From Motacilla alba alba (Eukaryota > Chordata > Aves > Passeriformes > Motacillidae), in the NCBI RefSeq assembly GCF_015832195.1, contig NC_052046.1, positions 15,368,161 to 15,432,160 on the forward strand: DNA of 64,000 nucleotides. Direction: 5' to 3'. Under the pieces are notes generated by a model. The model saw only the letters and a list, made by a program, of their open reading frames with translations, was not told where the DNA came from and did not search any database. The position numbers were made by a program, and so were the translations under genes. This document shows, piece after piece, positions 35,721 through 49,479 of the stretch. Numbering within the stretch: position 1 is the stretch's first letter; each line of letters begins with the position of its first letter.

Positions 35721-38700
35721 AATCTCTTTAAAGTCTAGGGATTCAGTCTAATAGTAATTAAAAAGATATGTCCATGTGCAGAAGAAGATTCAGCTTTTAT
35801 ATGTTTGAGGTCTGGCTTGATTTTAAGACTGTTTGAAAGCTGAAATTTGAGTGGAAGATCCCCAACACTAGGATGTGGCCATTTTTGATTACCTGTAAAT
35901 TCCAACCATGAAACAATAAGGCTTTCAGCTTAGCAAATACTGAAAATTTACTCACCAGCTTGGAAATGTGTCATATTTTTCTCATTAAGACCATGCTGTT
36001 TTGTCAGAGGTGGTTTTCCATTTCTGCTGTCACTCTTAAAACTTCATGGCAATGCTACATTGTGACTCAAGATGACCAATCTGAGAACTAAGTACAGACC
36101 TTGTTACAAAACAAATATTTACAAAAAATATTGATTTACCCTAAAACTCTCACAATAAGAGAAAGATACTTTTCAGAAGACATATAACTCAGCAAAGAAA
36201 GATAGCTTCTTCCATACAATGTCAGTGAATCCAGAGATTAGGGATATTATTTTCCAGCCAGGTTTGTGGCCTTGCATTTTCATGGGCATCACAGTTCTTC
36301 TCTGTGTATAAGTGTATAAATATATGTGTGTTCATATACAGTTCTGGGTGTTACATGCTTTTTTCTTCCCCATTATCATGTCTTTGCTCATGTATTTTCA
36401 CCTAGACCACTTTAATTTCTCCATTTGTGGCTGAAACAAAGAGGTTTCTCAGGAATTTCGGTCTTGTCCAAAATGCAGAAGGGTGACAAGAATGTTTTGT
36501 TTGCTTGTTTTCAGTAAGTGATTGCAAGTTTATTATCATGTTCAGTTTCTACTTGGATGCATGCAGAACCTCCATGCAATGTGAAAGGTAATATGCAACA
36601 CTAAAACCACACTAACTCTGAGTGCGCATCCTATAATGGTACATCGTACACCAGGATCATAACCTGGTTAGCAGAAACGCCCAGAGGATTGAGAAATGCT
36701 CAACAAAAATTGTCACTAGCGCCTACCTTCAGAATAATTTTTGTTTTCTCAAATATGAAACACCACAAAACAGAACTAAACACAAACAAGACTAATTCTG
36801 CAAATTCATCACACAAGATCTTTCTGGTTAAATGGTTCAATATGACACAGCTTCACTTCAGTGTTATTGACAAAACAGTGCATTCATCAATAAATATGTC
36901 GTCTCCTGCGCTTTGTGATTCTACTTTGCCTGTAAACATTCAGTCTCCTGGATGAACATATCTACTGAGAGACTGCATTAATATTCTACATTCAGAAGAT
37001 AATCATTAATCATAGCCCATAAACTTTGCTTAGAAATACGTCATCTCTTAAGACTTATACTAAGTGAAGCTTTAAAAGTTAGGTTGATGTATGTCATTAA
37101 ATCATACACTTTAAAATTATACTGCCATTATTTCTTTAATGTCTTTATTTATAATTAATGTCACAAGATACAAGCCAGAGGAGTCACCAGTTTTTCTACC
37201 ATATCATCGCAGTCTGAAAAAACCCCAAATGTGAAGAAGGTGGAGGGGCAAAAACTTGTAATAATGCACTGGGAGTGTTTTTCTTCTTTTTCTTCAATTG
37301 TACATAGGTTCTGCAGTGGGACATGAACAGTAATATTCCATCAAATTTCCTCATTGGGAGAAGTAGGTTTGAAGGCAGAAGCTGAGGAATAAGAGGTTTG
37401 CAGTGTGGTGGAGTCTTGTAAAGGGTATTGTTTTTATCGGAGACGCTTGAAATACGGAGCTGGCAGCGATGAGAAAGCAAAGCTCAAGTTCAAAGTGTAC
37501 CTTGTATTTCATATGCAAACTTGAGATAATTCTTCTTTTTAGTTAGATCTCATTGATGGCAGAACAGAGAATTTGGGAACTTCATTCTTCCAATCAGTAA
37601 CTCCAATTACATAATAATAAAACTCACTCTCAAATCCAGAGCTGATATTTTCCTCATTTCTACGTAGCTAAGTTATATTCATGTATTGGAAATCATGCAC
37701 ATGGTGAAGTTTATGTGGACTAAAATTAATTTTCAAAAACATGTCTGATTCTTACGTAGCTCATTTTCATTAATTTCAGGCATGTACATCACTTCCTTAT
37801 ATAAAAATAAACTGATAAATATCTTATTTGCCTCAGCTTTTGAAAAACACAGAAACTATAATTTTGATAATTTTAGCATGGTGGATATTGTAATTATAGT
37901 TGCCTAATATATTTTCTCCCTCAGTTATAAAAATATATTTGCAAACATAAAGAAGTAGAAGAAAGAGAGATAGGGAGGGAGGGACAGAAAAAGAGAGAAC
38001 ACATCTTTCTTGATCAACATGTAGAAACTTGCCACTACACAGTACTAAGTCAGCATAAGTCTGACCTTGTCTCTAATGTCAAAATTTGTCCCATCATTTT
38101 TCATAGCAAACAATTGGATTGACTAATGCACTTGTTGCTGGGACAACACTTTTATTTCTTTTGAAAGTATTCTTAATGGTGATGGAAGATGGCATTGAGG
38201 CTTTATAGATGAATTTGAACTTCCTGGAAAAGGTGAATAAGAGCTGATCAGGGACATTTCACAAAATTACATTGTCCAAGTCACAGAGAATGGGTGAAAA
38301 ATCTATTACCTTGCAGAGAAATTTTACTTTTGATATGACTGATTTGATGTCTGAGTAACTAGCAATTAGTAAAATCAAAGGTTTCTTGTAAAAAATAAGA
38401 CTGAATTACAAAAATGGGAGACCATAATTATTTGCTAATAATTCCCAGACTTAAAAATTGAGCTGGTGATTTAAAGCAGAGGAGTCATATTTTGATATAG
38501 GTTTTAATTGGAGACAATTTTAAAAGCCCCAAAATTCTATGTCATTGTGTTTTGAAAGTTTGATTTTTCTGAACTTTAAGACTCCTTTTCCTCCTCAGAA
38601 AATATTACAGTTTTAAAATGTGCACTGTCTGTACAGAATAAAAGAGTCTTAGAACAAAAGCCAACCAGAAGTCTCCCAGAATTACTTTACTAATCAGATG

Positions 38701-41700
38701 ATAGTAATGAAGGAAACTAGGGACTCAGTCATTATTCCATTTACACATTTTCACAGGTAGATTAAAGACGTAAAGAGCATCTTTTTCACAAGTCACTAAT
38801 ATCTGAGCACATATGTAACTTGCAGTAGAAAACCCGCTGCCACAGTCACATCTCTGATTGTGCAACATGGTGGAAAGTACAGAAAGGCTGGGGAAAGACA
38901 ATCTTGGCATTGTGAGGGTAAATAGAGACGCAAGAAGCAAGCAATCAGCACTTCATTCCCTTCAGACATCAGAAAAAAAAGCTAGCACTATTGTGGGCAT
39001 TGTGGTGACCAAGCATTGCTGGGAGAGCCATTCCACACCTTGGTCATTCAGTGGAGCCGCTGGCAGTGTAGCTGGAGAACAGGGAATTGTGCATGAGCCA
39101 TACAAAACCTGACGAAGCTGCATACGGGGGATGTGGGCAGGTGTGTGCAGGAAAGCAGATGAGCTGGGAAGAGGTTTACTCTTTGTGGCATTTCACTCAA
39201 TGTTCATTTGTGCACTTTCAGAGACGAAAGAAATACTGATCACCCAGTAACACAGTTACTTGTACAAAATACAGTTGGTTGTTTCACAGCAACCCAGAAT
39301 TTTGAATCCTGTATTTTTAATTTTCCTCAAACTTCTCTTCTGTTTTCCCTTTTGGGAAAGGTGGCAAAAGACCTCATTTTGTTTAGTAAAAATTATTCTT
39401 TTAGAAGAGCTTCATAACTGCTTTTTCAAGGAGGATTTGAAAATATAAGGCTGGTATGATTCTGGACGTAAAATTGCCAGGGACTACATGAGATAAAGGA
39501 AGCAATATCAATCAAAAGAGATGAAAGAAAGCAGAAAAATTTTCATCTGGGGCAGAGGCAGAGGCCTGAGGCTGGGAGTGAAGAGAAAGAGTTTTCTGTG
39601 CTGACTTCTTCAAGGATTGGACCCAAACTTAGCCTACAGCAAATCTTGTTGAAAAACTGACTTTGTAAGAGGCATTTGTTATTCTACCATTTCCAGCAAT
39701 TGCCTTAGGGTAATTTGAGCATTTCAGCTTCTGGAAAAATAGCTAACATGATATAATATATATTTATTAGCATTCAAACACTGTAAATTGTTGATATTTC
39801 CACTTATCAAGACAATTGTTAAAAGTGAAACAACAAGGCAGTCTTGTCTTACATTTGACAGTTTCAGCTCCTGGCACACTAAGCTCTTGTTTGATAAGCT
39901 ACATTCATTCCATATTTGTGTAATACCCTGGAAGAAATTAGGTTGCAATGAAGTCCATTTTTGTCACTGCATGTAGCAATGAATATCACACCCAGCAGGG
40001 TACAGTGGCACCTGGCTGTCCAGACCCAGTGTAGCACAAAGCCATCTGGGGGTAATTACAACAAGGTATTCTTTAAAGACCAGATGGGACCAAGGAACAG
40101 AAGCCCCTACCCCTCCCAGTCATTTACAACATAATTCCTTTCAATGATATACTTAATCCTCCCACCAGCTACGCTTTTCAGCTTGCTGTTGTCACTGTTC
40201 CTTTATGTTAATTCACTTGAGAGACACAGAAAGGGAGAGAGAGCGGAGAGCGAGCCACCGGTGCCTCAAGGGGCTAAAAGAAATTATTCATCCTTAAATT
40301 GTTTCCACTACACCAAGTACAGTAACAGTTGTTTTGTTGTTTTTTGTTTTTTTTTTTTAAGAGGGCTGAAATTATCCTAAAGAAGGTCAATGCTATAGCC
40401 CTGTGCAACACCAGCTGAGTTTTATTCAGCCACCTGTTAGCTAGGAGTGTTCTGCACATGCTCATGATGCATTTAAACAGTTTAAAGGGTCTTTTTATTG
40501 ACTGGCAGCCTCCCTACATTCAGAGTGCTCAAGACATGGCTCTGCTTTGTGATCATATGTGGCACACAGGACTTAATTCAATTATGTTGTAAGCCTATCC
40601 AGTTTGTATCAGTGCCCTTTCACTTTTGTGTCATTTGTCTTGTATCTTGTAAAGAGTTGGGTGGGTTTTTGTGGGGGAGGGGCTTGTTTTGTTTTGTTTT
40701 GTTTTGGGAATTTTTTTTAGGAAAAGGCATGCGCTAGAAGAAAATTGCCTTTATTTCATCATTCAGATTTGCACTGCAGATGTACAGGCAACACTTAAAG
40801 AAAAACACAAAAAAGTATATTTATTAATACAAAAGTGGAAAAACAAAAGAAGTTTCCTACAATTTTAAAATCAAAGATATACCCACATATTTAATTTTGA
40901 AAGAAGGTCAGGAAGACAGCCCAGATGTATTTTAAACAAGAAACAAATAGAGAGATGAGTAAAGAGTGAAAAATAAGTAAATGTATATAATGGTTTTAAA
41001 ATTACAAACCATGAAGGCCCAGATATTGCTGTCCTTTCTCTAAGAGTGTTTTTTTTTTTTTTTGTTTTAAAGAAATTGTACATCAAATGACTTCCTGATA
41101 GAAGTAAGCTTGAATATTTTTCAGCCTTGCTTATGTTGCTGTACAGCCCCTGAATTCATGATAAGTGTGTGAACAAACTGTAAATTTTCAAAAAAAGTGG
41201 TTTTAAAATTATACAGCAAGTTGTTGCTACCATTCAGTAAATTTGTATGAATTATGAAAATGAGATAAAAAGATGTATTTTGATCTTGACTTACTTAAGT
41301 GAGATGGTCCTGAAGTTCAATGTGATATTATCATCTCCGTTGCTTTCAGTCACTGTTCCACAATTCTGACCAACCATTTAAGGAAGTATAAATCCTGACT
41401 TTTCAACAAGCCACCAACCATGTCTTAATGACATTTAAAACAGATTCAAATGCATAAAAATCTGTCTCTCATGGCAGAAGCTGTAAAGGACTAAGCTTTC
41501 TCCGTACAGAGACCACAATTGCAAACTGAAATCACACTGACAATACAGTTCCAAGAAGCATGGTACAGGCAGAAGAGAGATTGAGCGGTTTTTTTAAAAT
41601 TTGATTTATAAAGACTAAATTAGTTTTTTGCCGAAAGCTGAAATCAATAAAAATACAATGTGCTATGTTTAAATGTACCTTTTACCTTTTTATAATGTCT

Positions 41701-43522
41701 TTTACTTCGAACATGGATGGTGTGAAATCACAGTTATAAAATCCTATCTCTGCTCAAGTGTATGTGTGGATTCCATCACAGCAATAGATAAACATATCTT
41801 TGTTAGACTGGGATAAATATTCATTGATATCTCTTCCCTCTCCTTTTTCCACAGAACAAAAGTCAGAGAAAGGGCAGTAGTGCCAAGTTACTTACCAGTC
41901 TGCATGGCAAATAGGTATCAGTTGCTGATGTATCAGCCTTAGTACTGAAACACCCTGATCATGAAAGACCTTCATAATATCTTCCCTCCAGTCATTAAAA
42001 GAGCTTGTCATGACTGTGAACAATACATATCTTGAATCTGATACTTTTTTGATTAACATTTTCCACAAATACATTGTTGTTTTGGTAATTTTCTCTCTTT
42101 AGTCTTGAAGATTTGAGGAAGATTTTGAGAAGATTGCTGAAAAGGTTAACTGAGTTAGGAAGAAGGATAAATAGTCTGGAGAATACCACCCATTCAGTTT
42201 CACTTGGGATCTCTCAGAAGCATGTGAATACCACAGACATAGACTGCATAACAGTATTTCTAGTTCCTCATCAAATAATGTCACCTTTATTATGGAAAAG
42301 AGCTCCTGAAGGAAGAGCTGGACTATTTAATTTTTCAAAAAGAATGAAGAGATAATTACTGGGAAAGAACTACAGCAAAAGTATTTAAAATCTAATTTTA
42401 CATGCGTGAAGGTTCACATGGGTCTCAGTGTTAGAATGAGGTTAATCCTTCCTCTTGAAAGGTGACTGTCATGAAACTTTAAGATTGTGATTTCAGCCTC
42501 CCCACAAAGAAAACGTATATAATTTATTTACTTTATTGTATGCAATAAATTTCCTTCATAAATTCTTAAATCATATAAAAATAAGCTGAGTAATCAAACT
42601 GTACAGAAAGCAATTTAACATTATTCAAATATCAATACTTGAGGCTATAACCCAGGTCTTCAAGGAAGTCAGTGAAAAATAAGGACTGTGCTGATAACAT
42701 TCCACCTTGTTTCCATTCTGCTATATCACTTCTTAAATTATGGGTGACTGATTAGGTTATTACAGGCATTTATGCATATAATTCCCAGCAATATCTCTGA
42801 ACCAGACAGTTCATGTATATGAGTATATTTTTTCACATAAAAATCACATGGTTTTGATCACACTGAACTGCTAAATCTCACAAATGCTTACTTTCTAACA
42901 AATTGCAAACAATTACAATACACCTTATGTCAAAAAACACAGATAGATATGAAGAATGGATTAATGCAGAAAGCTTCTATCATATTCCCAATCCCTAAAC
43001 ACTCACAGTAATTACTTGTGCTTATTTACTTAGATGTAAGGATGTGCCAACTGATTTAGTTCAAATAAGACTTATACATGAATCTTATCTAGCCTACAGC
43101 ACAATTCAGTCCACTTTAAAATGCAAATTATTCCAGTGTAATCTCTCAATTCCACATCTACCCTGACATTCACTTCCTTTTTTTTCGCATTTTGATTGTT
43201 TCAGTTTAGTTTCCTATGATCCTTGATTCTCCTGGAAGTGTCTTTTTAAAGCACAGTGTTGGTGAAAATCTCTAAATAATGTGGCATCTGGAACTTCCAC
43301 AGTTGTGATACTATGAAATCATGTGCAGTCTGAGATGTGCTGCCCTGGCATCATAGGGTGCTATAAAGTCCCTTTTTCACACATCATAGGAAAATTTATT
43401 GGGGAAACAGTCATAAAATAATGAAGTGAAAAAAACAAGAGAGTCCAGAACTACCGAGAAAGAAAATTTGATTCTATGCAGAAAGCCCAACTCTTTATCT
43501 TTTGCATTTAGTGAAGTTATAT
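35721..43522. other. Unique AT-rich non-coding DNA with simple tracts
   Basis: No recognisable gene. Contents are a purine tract at about 37950-38000, a 12-T run at 40347-40358, a (GTTTT)n pentamer at 40685-40706 and a 15-T run at 41049-41063. The interval 40370-40490 is balanced and repeat-free and may be conserved. Open frames are all under 100 codons and show no family features. Confidence 0.5.
40685..40706. repeat. (GTTTT)n short pentanucleotide repeat
   Basis: About four and a half copies of GTTTT on the plus strand, inside a G/T-rich stretch from about 40650 to 40720. Short simple repeat with no other feature. Confidence 0.85.
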
Positions 43523-44395
43523 CTAACTAAAATCTCTGAAGGTTACTTCAAAAAGGTGTCTTACCCTGTTGGTATTGACAAGAAAATTTCTCTCCTTTCT
43601 TTTGAGAAGATATGCAGTTGAGGAGGATGTTAATCCCTTTTCGTCCATCACCCTATCCCTTCCTTTTCTTATAAGGTAGTGGTGGTTGTCTCTCAACCCC
43701 ACAAAGTAATAAAACGAGATTTTGTTCATGAATTCTACCATGGCTGTTGCCCTGTCAGAACACCACCAAATTTGCCAGCACGGTTTGCCCTCAGTAAAGC
43801 CATGCTGGTTGTCACCAATCACCTTCTTGTTTTCCATGTGCCTTAGCACAGTTTCCAGGGGAAATCTGCTCTATGATCTTTCCTGACACAGAGGAGAGAC
43901 TGACCAGTTTGTAGTTCCTCTGGTCTTCTGCATCCTCCCCTTTTAAAAATGGGGGCTATATTTCTGTTTCTACAGTTACCAAGGACTTCACCTGACAGCC
44001 ATGATTTTAAAAAAATTATGGAGAGTGGCTTAGCGCTCCATTTGCCAGCTCCCTCAGGACCCACACGTGAGCCTTATCATTTCCCAGGGATTTGTGCACA
44101 TTCAGGTTCATTAAATCATCTTGGGCCTGATCCTCTCCTACAATGGGCTTAGGGTCTTCATTCTCTTTATCTCTGCTTTTGCCTTTCTCAGCTTGTAAAC
44201 ATGGCTGGAGTACTTGTTTTCTGAGGCACAGAAGCTGTTGAGAACCTCAGCTTTTCCTTTGTAAGTTATAGGGTCACAAGGTCTCTGGTTCCTTTACAGA
44301 GTGGGTAGCATTTTCCATAGCCTTTTCTCCACTTCTAATATCTATCTATCTGATATCCCCGGTATCTCTGGCCAGATTCAATCTTAACTGAGAAT
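43523..44395 (-). mobile_element. CR1 LINE fragment, minus strand, old
   Basis: Reading the minus strand from 44395 downward, the order of CR1 ORF2 blocks is right: the pre-RT region, MGPEGAG, AKPLSIIFLKSWLSGEV, NIAPIFKRGG, the SL..V..K block, then VIGDNQHGFTEGK. At least one frame change lies near 43845, between the two open pieces. CR1 identity becomes unclear below about 43740, before motif A, although a frame stays open to 43523. Both ends are truncated, including the CR1 3' end, so this is not a simple 5'-truncated insertion and has probably been cut by a deletion. Confidence 0.85.
43843..44064 (-). pseudogene. CR1 RT-domain fragment (first blocks)
   Basis: A 73-codon open piece starting at MGPEGAGKW, the beginning of the CR1 reverse-transcriptase domain. 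It passes through AKPLSIIFLKSW and GNIAPIFK-like residues, then loses frame near 43849. The conserved residues of the first RT blocks are largely preserved, but the region is isolated from the catalytic aspartates. Confidence 0.8.
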
Positions 44396-47300
44396 GAGAC
44401 ATGCACAAAAAGACACGTCTTCTGTATAAGAGTTGATCAAAGTGTGAAGCTATTGGGAAATCATATATAAATAAATAACTTTTTTTTTTAATTGGGTAGA
44501 TAATAAATAAATAAAATAATTTTAAAGTACAAAAACCAGTACCAGTGGGTTAGGAAGTTTGTGAGACAGGACTTTGGAAAGGCATTCCAAAATATGCAAA
44601 TACTAAGCTAAACGTTTTCTGGTATTTTCTTATCAGAGGTTCTTACTGCAGCTGTTGCCTGATGCTCACTTGCTCTTCTGCTGAGGAAATCAGCTGCAGC
44701 AGCTGAAGTATCTATAAGCCCTCTCTTAGCAGGTAGGTACTTAGGACTAAAGAAGGAAGAGGAAAAAGAAGAGGTAGAAGGGCTGTATACGAGAACTGGC
44801 AAGGAGGATATGGAGCAGGGCAACCCTGAGGACACCCACAACTCCCGGATGAAATGCAAACAGACTGTCACTACACTGAGCATTCTGAAGTCATCACAGA
44901 ACACACAGACAATCCCTATTAGTATGGAGTGACTCTGACTGCTATTCATATGAATGTTTGCTCATTTAAAAAGAAAATACATTAGAGAGATGTTCTAATG
45001 ATGATGTTATATAGGAAGTAAATAAAAACTTGCTGTTAACACTTTTCCACACGGTTCTTTGCAGAAATATTTGGTCTGGTTTCATCTTTCTAGACATCTT
45101 TCTATATTCTTAGTTACTTATAGAGAAAATTCTTTTTATTTTCAGTCACTAGATTTGCCAGTTTAGGAATTGTCAGAATACCTCAAATTCTCTAGCTTGT
45201 TGTTTTGGTTTTTTTTTCCAATTTTTTTAGACAGTAGAAATGCCTAGGTTTGAAGATATAAAGAAATAAAGAAATTATTTTATTAGGGAAAGTATTGAGA
45301 TATTGAGATGTCATGAAGAGAAACTAAGAAGTCATAATGACAGCAGTTTTTTACAGAGCTAGATTTAACCTGAAGCTAAAATGAAAACTTGTCCATCTGG
45401 GGACAGGGAAAAACATTAGATGGAAAAACAAAGAAAAAGTAAGTCAATAGGGGTTTTTTTCTTATTTGATTGGGGCTTTTTTTTTTTTTTTAACATTGCC
45501 TAGTGCTTTGAATTAAATTCAATGTTAGTTCTTCTTGGTTAGATAGATACTAGTCTTGGTGAATCCATCCACATTTTTAGTTCACTTAGTAGTTAAACTC
45601 AATCAAAACTCTAGAAAAAGAGAGAGGATTATCAAGACCATGTGAAAACTAGTGAAATGATAGCCAAATTGTGACTATTTTAATGAAGATTAAAAAATCC
45701 CACATTTCTGTGCATCTCATTGATGCTATACATCCTGTTACAACATAAAGAATTTTAGTGTTTGATTTCACAATGTCTTTCAGTTTCAAATAAGGTTTTT
45801 CTATGAAAAATATATGTGTAGAAAAAAATGAGGGATTGCTTACAATTGTAATAAATTTATTTTATAAATGTTTCCCCAAAAGCCTACTGCTTACTTATTT
45901 TGACCATTTTTCTTTCTGTTTTACTGTTCTACAGTTCAATGTGCCTTAATGCAAGAGACCTGCATGGTATCCATAAACTGATATGTTAAATATGCACATC
46001 TTCACTTGGAAAAAATGAGCAAGTCTGAAAGTTCTCAGTGAGTAACAACAAGAAGTCCATTGTTTTGGATAGTAGTTAATTCAGATGAAAATCTAATGTA
46101 TTTCTAATAATGATAAGGAAAAATTTACAGTCTTCTAATTATATCATGAATATAGTGGGGTTTAAGGAAAGTGCAAGGTTCCAAATTTTTGGATATTGAT
46201 TTAATTTATTTAACAAGCTAAATAAATTTCATCTAAAACTACTAGATGACCATTCACATTGTTGTAGCAGAAAGATATTAAAGGAATTAGACTAAGTTTC
46301 TTGAGAAATGGTGAAGATGCATGCTATTCCTGTAATATATAATCCGTGAGAATAAACACTACATATTAAGAAAAGGATTTGTAACTACTGGCTTTACCCT
46401 CACGAATAACATTATTAGTAGAATTACAGTCTTTCCCTCTTGTCGCCCATGACTTTTGTTGTGTGATGTCTTATCTTATATCAGAATATTTGTTCGTAAC
46501 TTAGATGAAAAAGCAAATTGTTTTGAGTCTCTTTTCTTCTAGATTTCAAGCACTACTGAGAAAAGTATTGAGTACCTAGTGTAGGAAGAGGACAGCAATT
46601 TCATTAAATTAAACAGTCCTCGGAAATATTTTCAGGTGCTAGAAAATTATCACTTAACAGTGCTGAATCACTGGATAAGTCACTGGTTTCATTTGTTCTG
46701 TGATTAATGCTTTAAGTATTATGTCATCAAATGCAGAACACTGGGATCCAAAGTTCTGCATTTTGCCTGTTTAAGCTCTTGACTGTGTACTCTCCCTTAA
46801 TCAGAGTACTTAGTACTCCTTTCAGTGGAAAGATTTTTTCAGAAGGAAAAAAAGTACCTCTCCTCTATTGAGATCTCCACCTATCTATTACAGCAGGAAA
46901 TAATTTTCAGAACCCTAGTAGCCTAGGTAGAGAAAATCTACCTCCCCTCACTACTATCAGGGAAAATTGTGCTTACAACAACCTTCTTCTACATTTGAAT
47001 GAAACTCAACAAAATATATTGGAATTGTGTAAATGTTTCAAAGCAAGGAGGATGCCACTTGAACTAAATGCATACTTGGGAAAAAGAGAACATGTTTAAG
47101 AATAATTATATAGTTAAATGCTTTGATTACGTCTTCATGTTCTGCTATAAAAATTTTTAAAAGAAAAAACAAAAGAAAAGTACAGAAAAAATGCTGACTT
47201 GTAAAAGATATAAACTGCTACCTAATAATAATAAATATCGTCTTGGCAAGGGTTGTGTCTGTGAGCCTTCTAGAGCCATAAATCTTTGGGAAAAATGTAA

Positions 47301-47420
47301 AGACCAGAGAAGCAGAGCACTCACTCTGTGGACAACAGACACAGACACAGACACACAGTGTGGGAATAGAGGCAGATAGAGGGAAGACAATAGAAAATAA
47401 AGTTATAACCATATTGACAG
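44396..47420. other. Unique AT-rich non-coding DNA
   Basis: About 3 kb with no transposon recognised. It contains AATAAATA-type simple sequence near 44468-44520 and a 15-T run at 45477-45491. A 113-codon minus-strand frame at 44608-44949 has a serine-rich, low-complexity composition and no family motif, so it is not called as a gene. Confidence 0.5.
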
Positions 47421-47495
47421 TTTTCCTTTTTTTTCTTTTTTTTTTTTTTTGTGAGTTATACAGTAAGTAGAATTAAAAAAAAAAAAAAGGAAAAA
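47421..47495. repeat. Oligo-T / oligo-A inverted repeat
   Basis: TTTTCC followed by T-runs (47421-47450, interrupted by one C at 47435) is mirrored by a 14-A run and GGAAAA at 47475-47494. The 14 bases at 47421-47434 are the exact reverse complement of 47481-47494. The spacer between the T and A runs is about 24 bases. The two arms could form a hairpin. Confidence 0.8.
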
Positions 47496-49479
47496 TTGTC
47501 CAAGAAAATCTGCATTTTTTACTACATCTGCTAATAAATTGCTTATAGTAGTTGCATTCTGAAACATCTGGATATGCCAAAAGATAGGAAAAAGCCCTTG
47601 TCGGTGAGGGAAGATCTATCAAAATATCAAGAAATGGTAGTCACCCCAGTTTTTGCAATGGCCATAGTTATAGTTTTCTGGTGGATTCTCAAGGCCTTAG
47701 ATTTCTTCAGATTGATGATATTGATACAGCACTCCACAGTCTGCCTGCCTCTGTTCCCCTCTCAGCTGGTGCAGAACCAGCACTAGGGTATGGAAATAAA
47801 ATAGTCAGGCTTTTCTCTGTTTTGCAAAGTCTTTCCCAGCATTTCATTGCTGCTACAGGACTCCAAGTGGTGCTTGTAGGAGTCACCACGTGCTCAAGCA
47901 GCATGACCAGTGTCTTGGTACCTCTGCCATCTGCAACATACTGCTTGCCCTGGAGCCATGGGATTTTGATCCATGAGTAACATCTGTAAGTCAGATTCCT
48001 CTGTTTCCGTGTGAATTTAAGTCAGACTCCATAGGGTGATTTTGCCTTTGAACCTATGCAAATGAGACCAAAACTGACACCAAAATATATTGTTACTCTG
48101 AAAGGACCTGCCAAGGGGAAAGAGAATTGTCACTGGTGAAAATAACTCAAGGCAAAAGTTTCCCTTAAATGTTGTGAGCTCTTTGTGAAATCACAATGTT
48201 TCCTTTCTGAGTGTTGAAAGCAATGAAATACCATAACCTCTAGCAGTAGAAATTTACATTTCCTGGTCTATTTAAACTCCTCAATTCATTAACTTTCCTC
48301 TAATGTGTTCCTACATACCAAACAGTAGGTCTGATTTTCCATGCCCTTTTTTAAATCAAGACTCTGTTTTTGCATTTACTTCCATAGTGTGTTTGTATAA
48401 AATAATAAGAAAATCCCCTTTAATAGCTAATGTATCACTGTTGTCCTCAAACCAAATTAATTTTGCTTCCCTGAGAATTTGGAAGTGTGTCTTATCATGT
48501 GCAGCCATCTCTACAAACGTCCCAAGGTGATCTGTTTGCTTGCATTTCTTTTAATTGCTTATTCATCAGTTTATTAGAGAAGCTGCTATGAGATAGCTCA
48601 CGACAGCATGTATTTCTGAGCAATGTGCCACAGAGACAGCAAGCTGGCATTTGAAGAACTGCCCTGCATGCTGCAGTGTAGGGCATGGCATCCACCCTGA
48701 CTAATTCACACTGCTTTTTGTCTGAGGAATTTAGTGTCCCTGAGCTCCCCTCTGCTTCATGCAGATTGCTTGCATTTTGTCCTCTAACTCTCTTAAAGCA
48801 TCGAGTATCTTTGTGTTCTATCAATTGTGGGTTGCAATTTAGAAAAATAAGCGTGTGAACCAATATATACTAATAAATACAATACCATCAAAGGCCACAG
48901 GAATCAGCTCTTCAAAGTGCAGAGCAGGCCCTTTTCAACTTCAATGGCAATATAAGATGTTCTGAACTTCTCAAACACTTCTAGAGACTAATCTGTTCTT
49001 TTCATTGACTTCAATTAAACAATGAGTTTACCTTTATTTACCAAAATTAGGCTTTCTTTAGTTGTTGGCATGGGTGCTTACTTAAAATTCACTACTAATG
49101 TTTATGTAGATGTAATAAAAATGTGGATTTGTTTTACTATTTTCTACATGACACACGTCCTTTCTAGTCTTTCCCCAGCTTTCTTTATGATTCATTTGGA
49201 AATAGATAAAAATTCCTCTTTCAAGTAGTTATAAAATTAATTAAAATAAGACTTTTAAATGACATCGCCTATGGAATCCCTTAATATCTGGTAAGGGGAG
49301 AGCTCAAAATGTTCCTTTAAGTAATAAGTGCATAAATCTTTTTAGGCTTCAAAAAATAATGCTTTTTGATATGTATCTTGCCACACAGTTTTTCAGTTGC
49401 TTCAGGGTTGGTTTTTATTTTTGTTTCAAGTACCTGCCCCATAAATTTTAAAGCACATCTTGCCTTACAGGGGAAAAAA
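47496..49479. other. Unique non-coding DNA, partly GC-richer
   Basis: The subregion 47574-47985 is less AT-rich than its flanks and carries overlapping plus-strand frames (70 and 99 codons) without motifs. A 122-codon minus-strand frame at 48495-48863 is cysteine-rich but has no recognisable domain. No repeat family was identified, and coding status is unsupported. Confidence 0.45.

Noticed and set aside
44608..44949. 113-codon minus-strand serine-rich frame
   Set aside because: Low complexity in the middle, no motif, probably chance.
48495..48863. 122-codon minus-strand cysteine-rich frame
   Set aside because: No domain or spacing pattern of a known cysteine-rich family and no splice or promoter context. 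This length is expected by chance in 64 kb of six-frame sequence.
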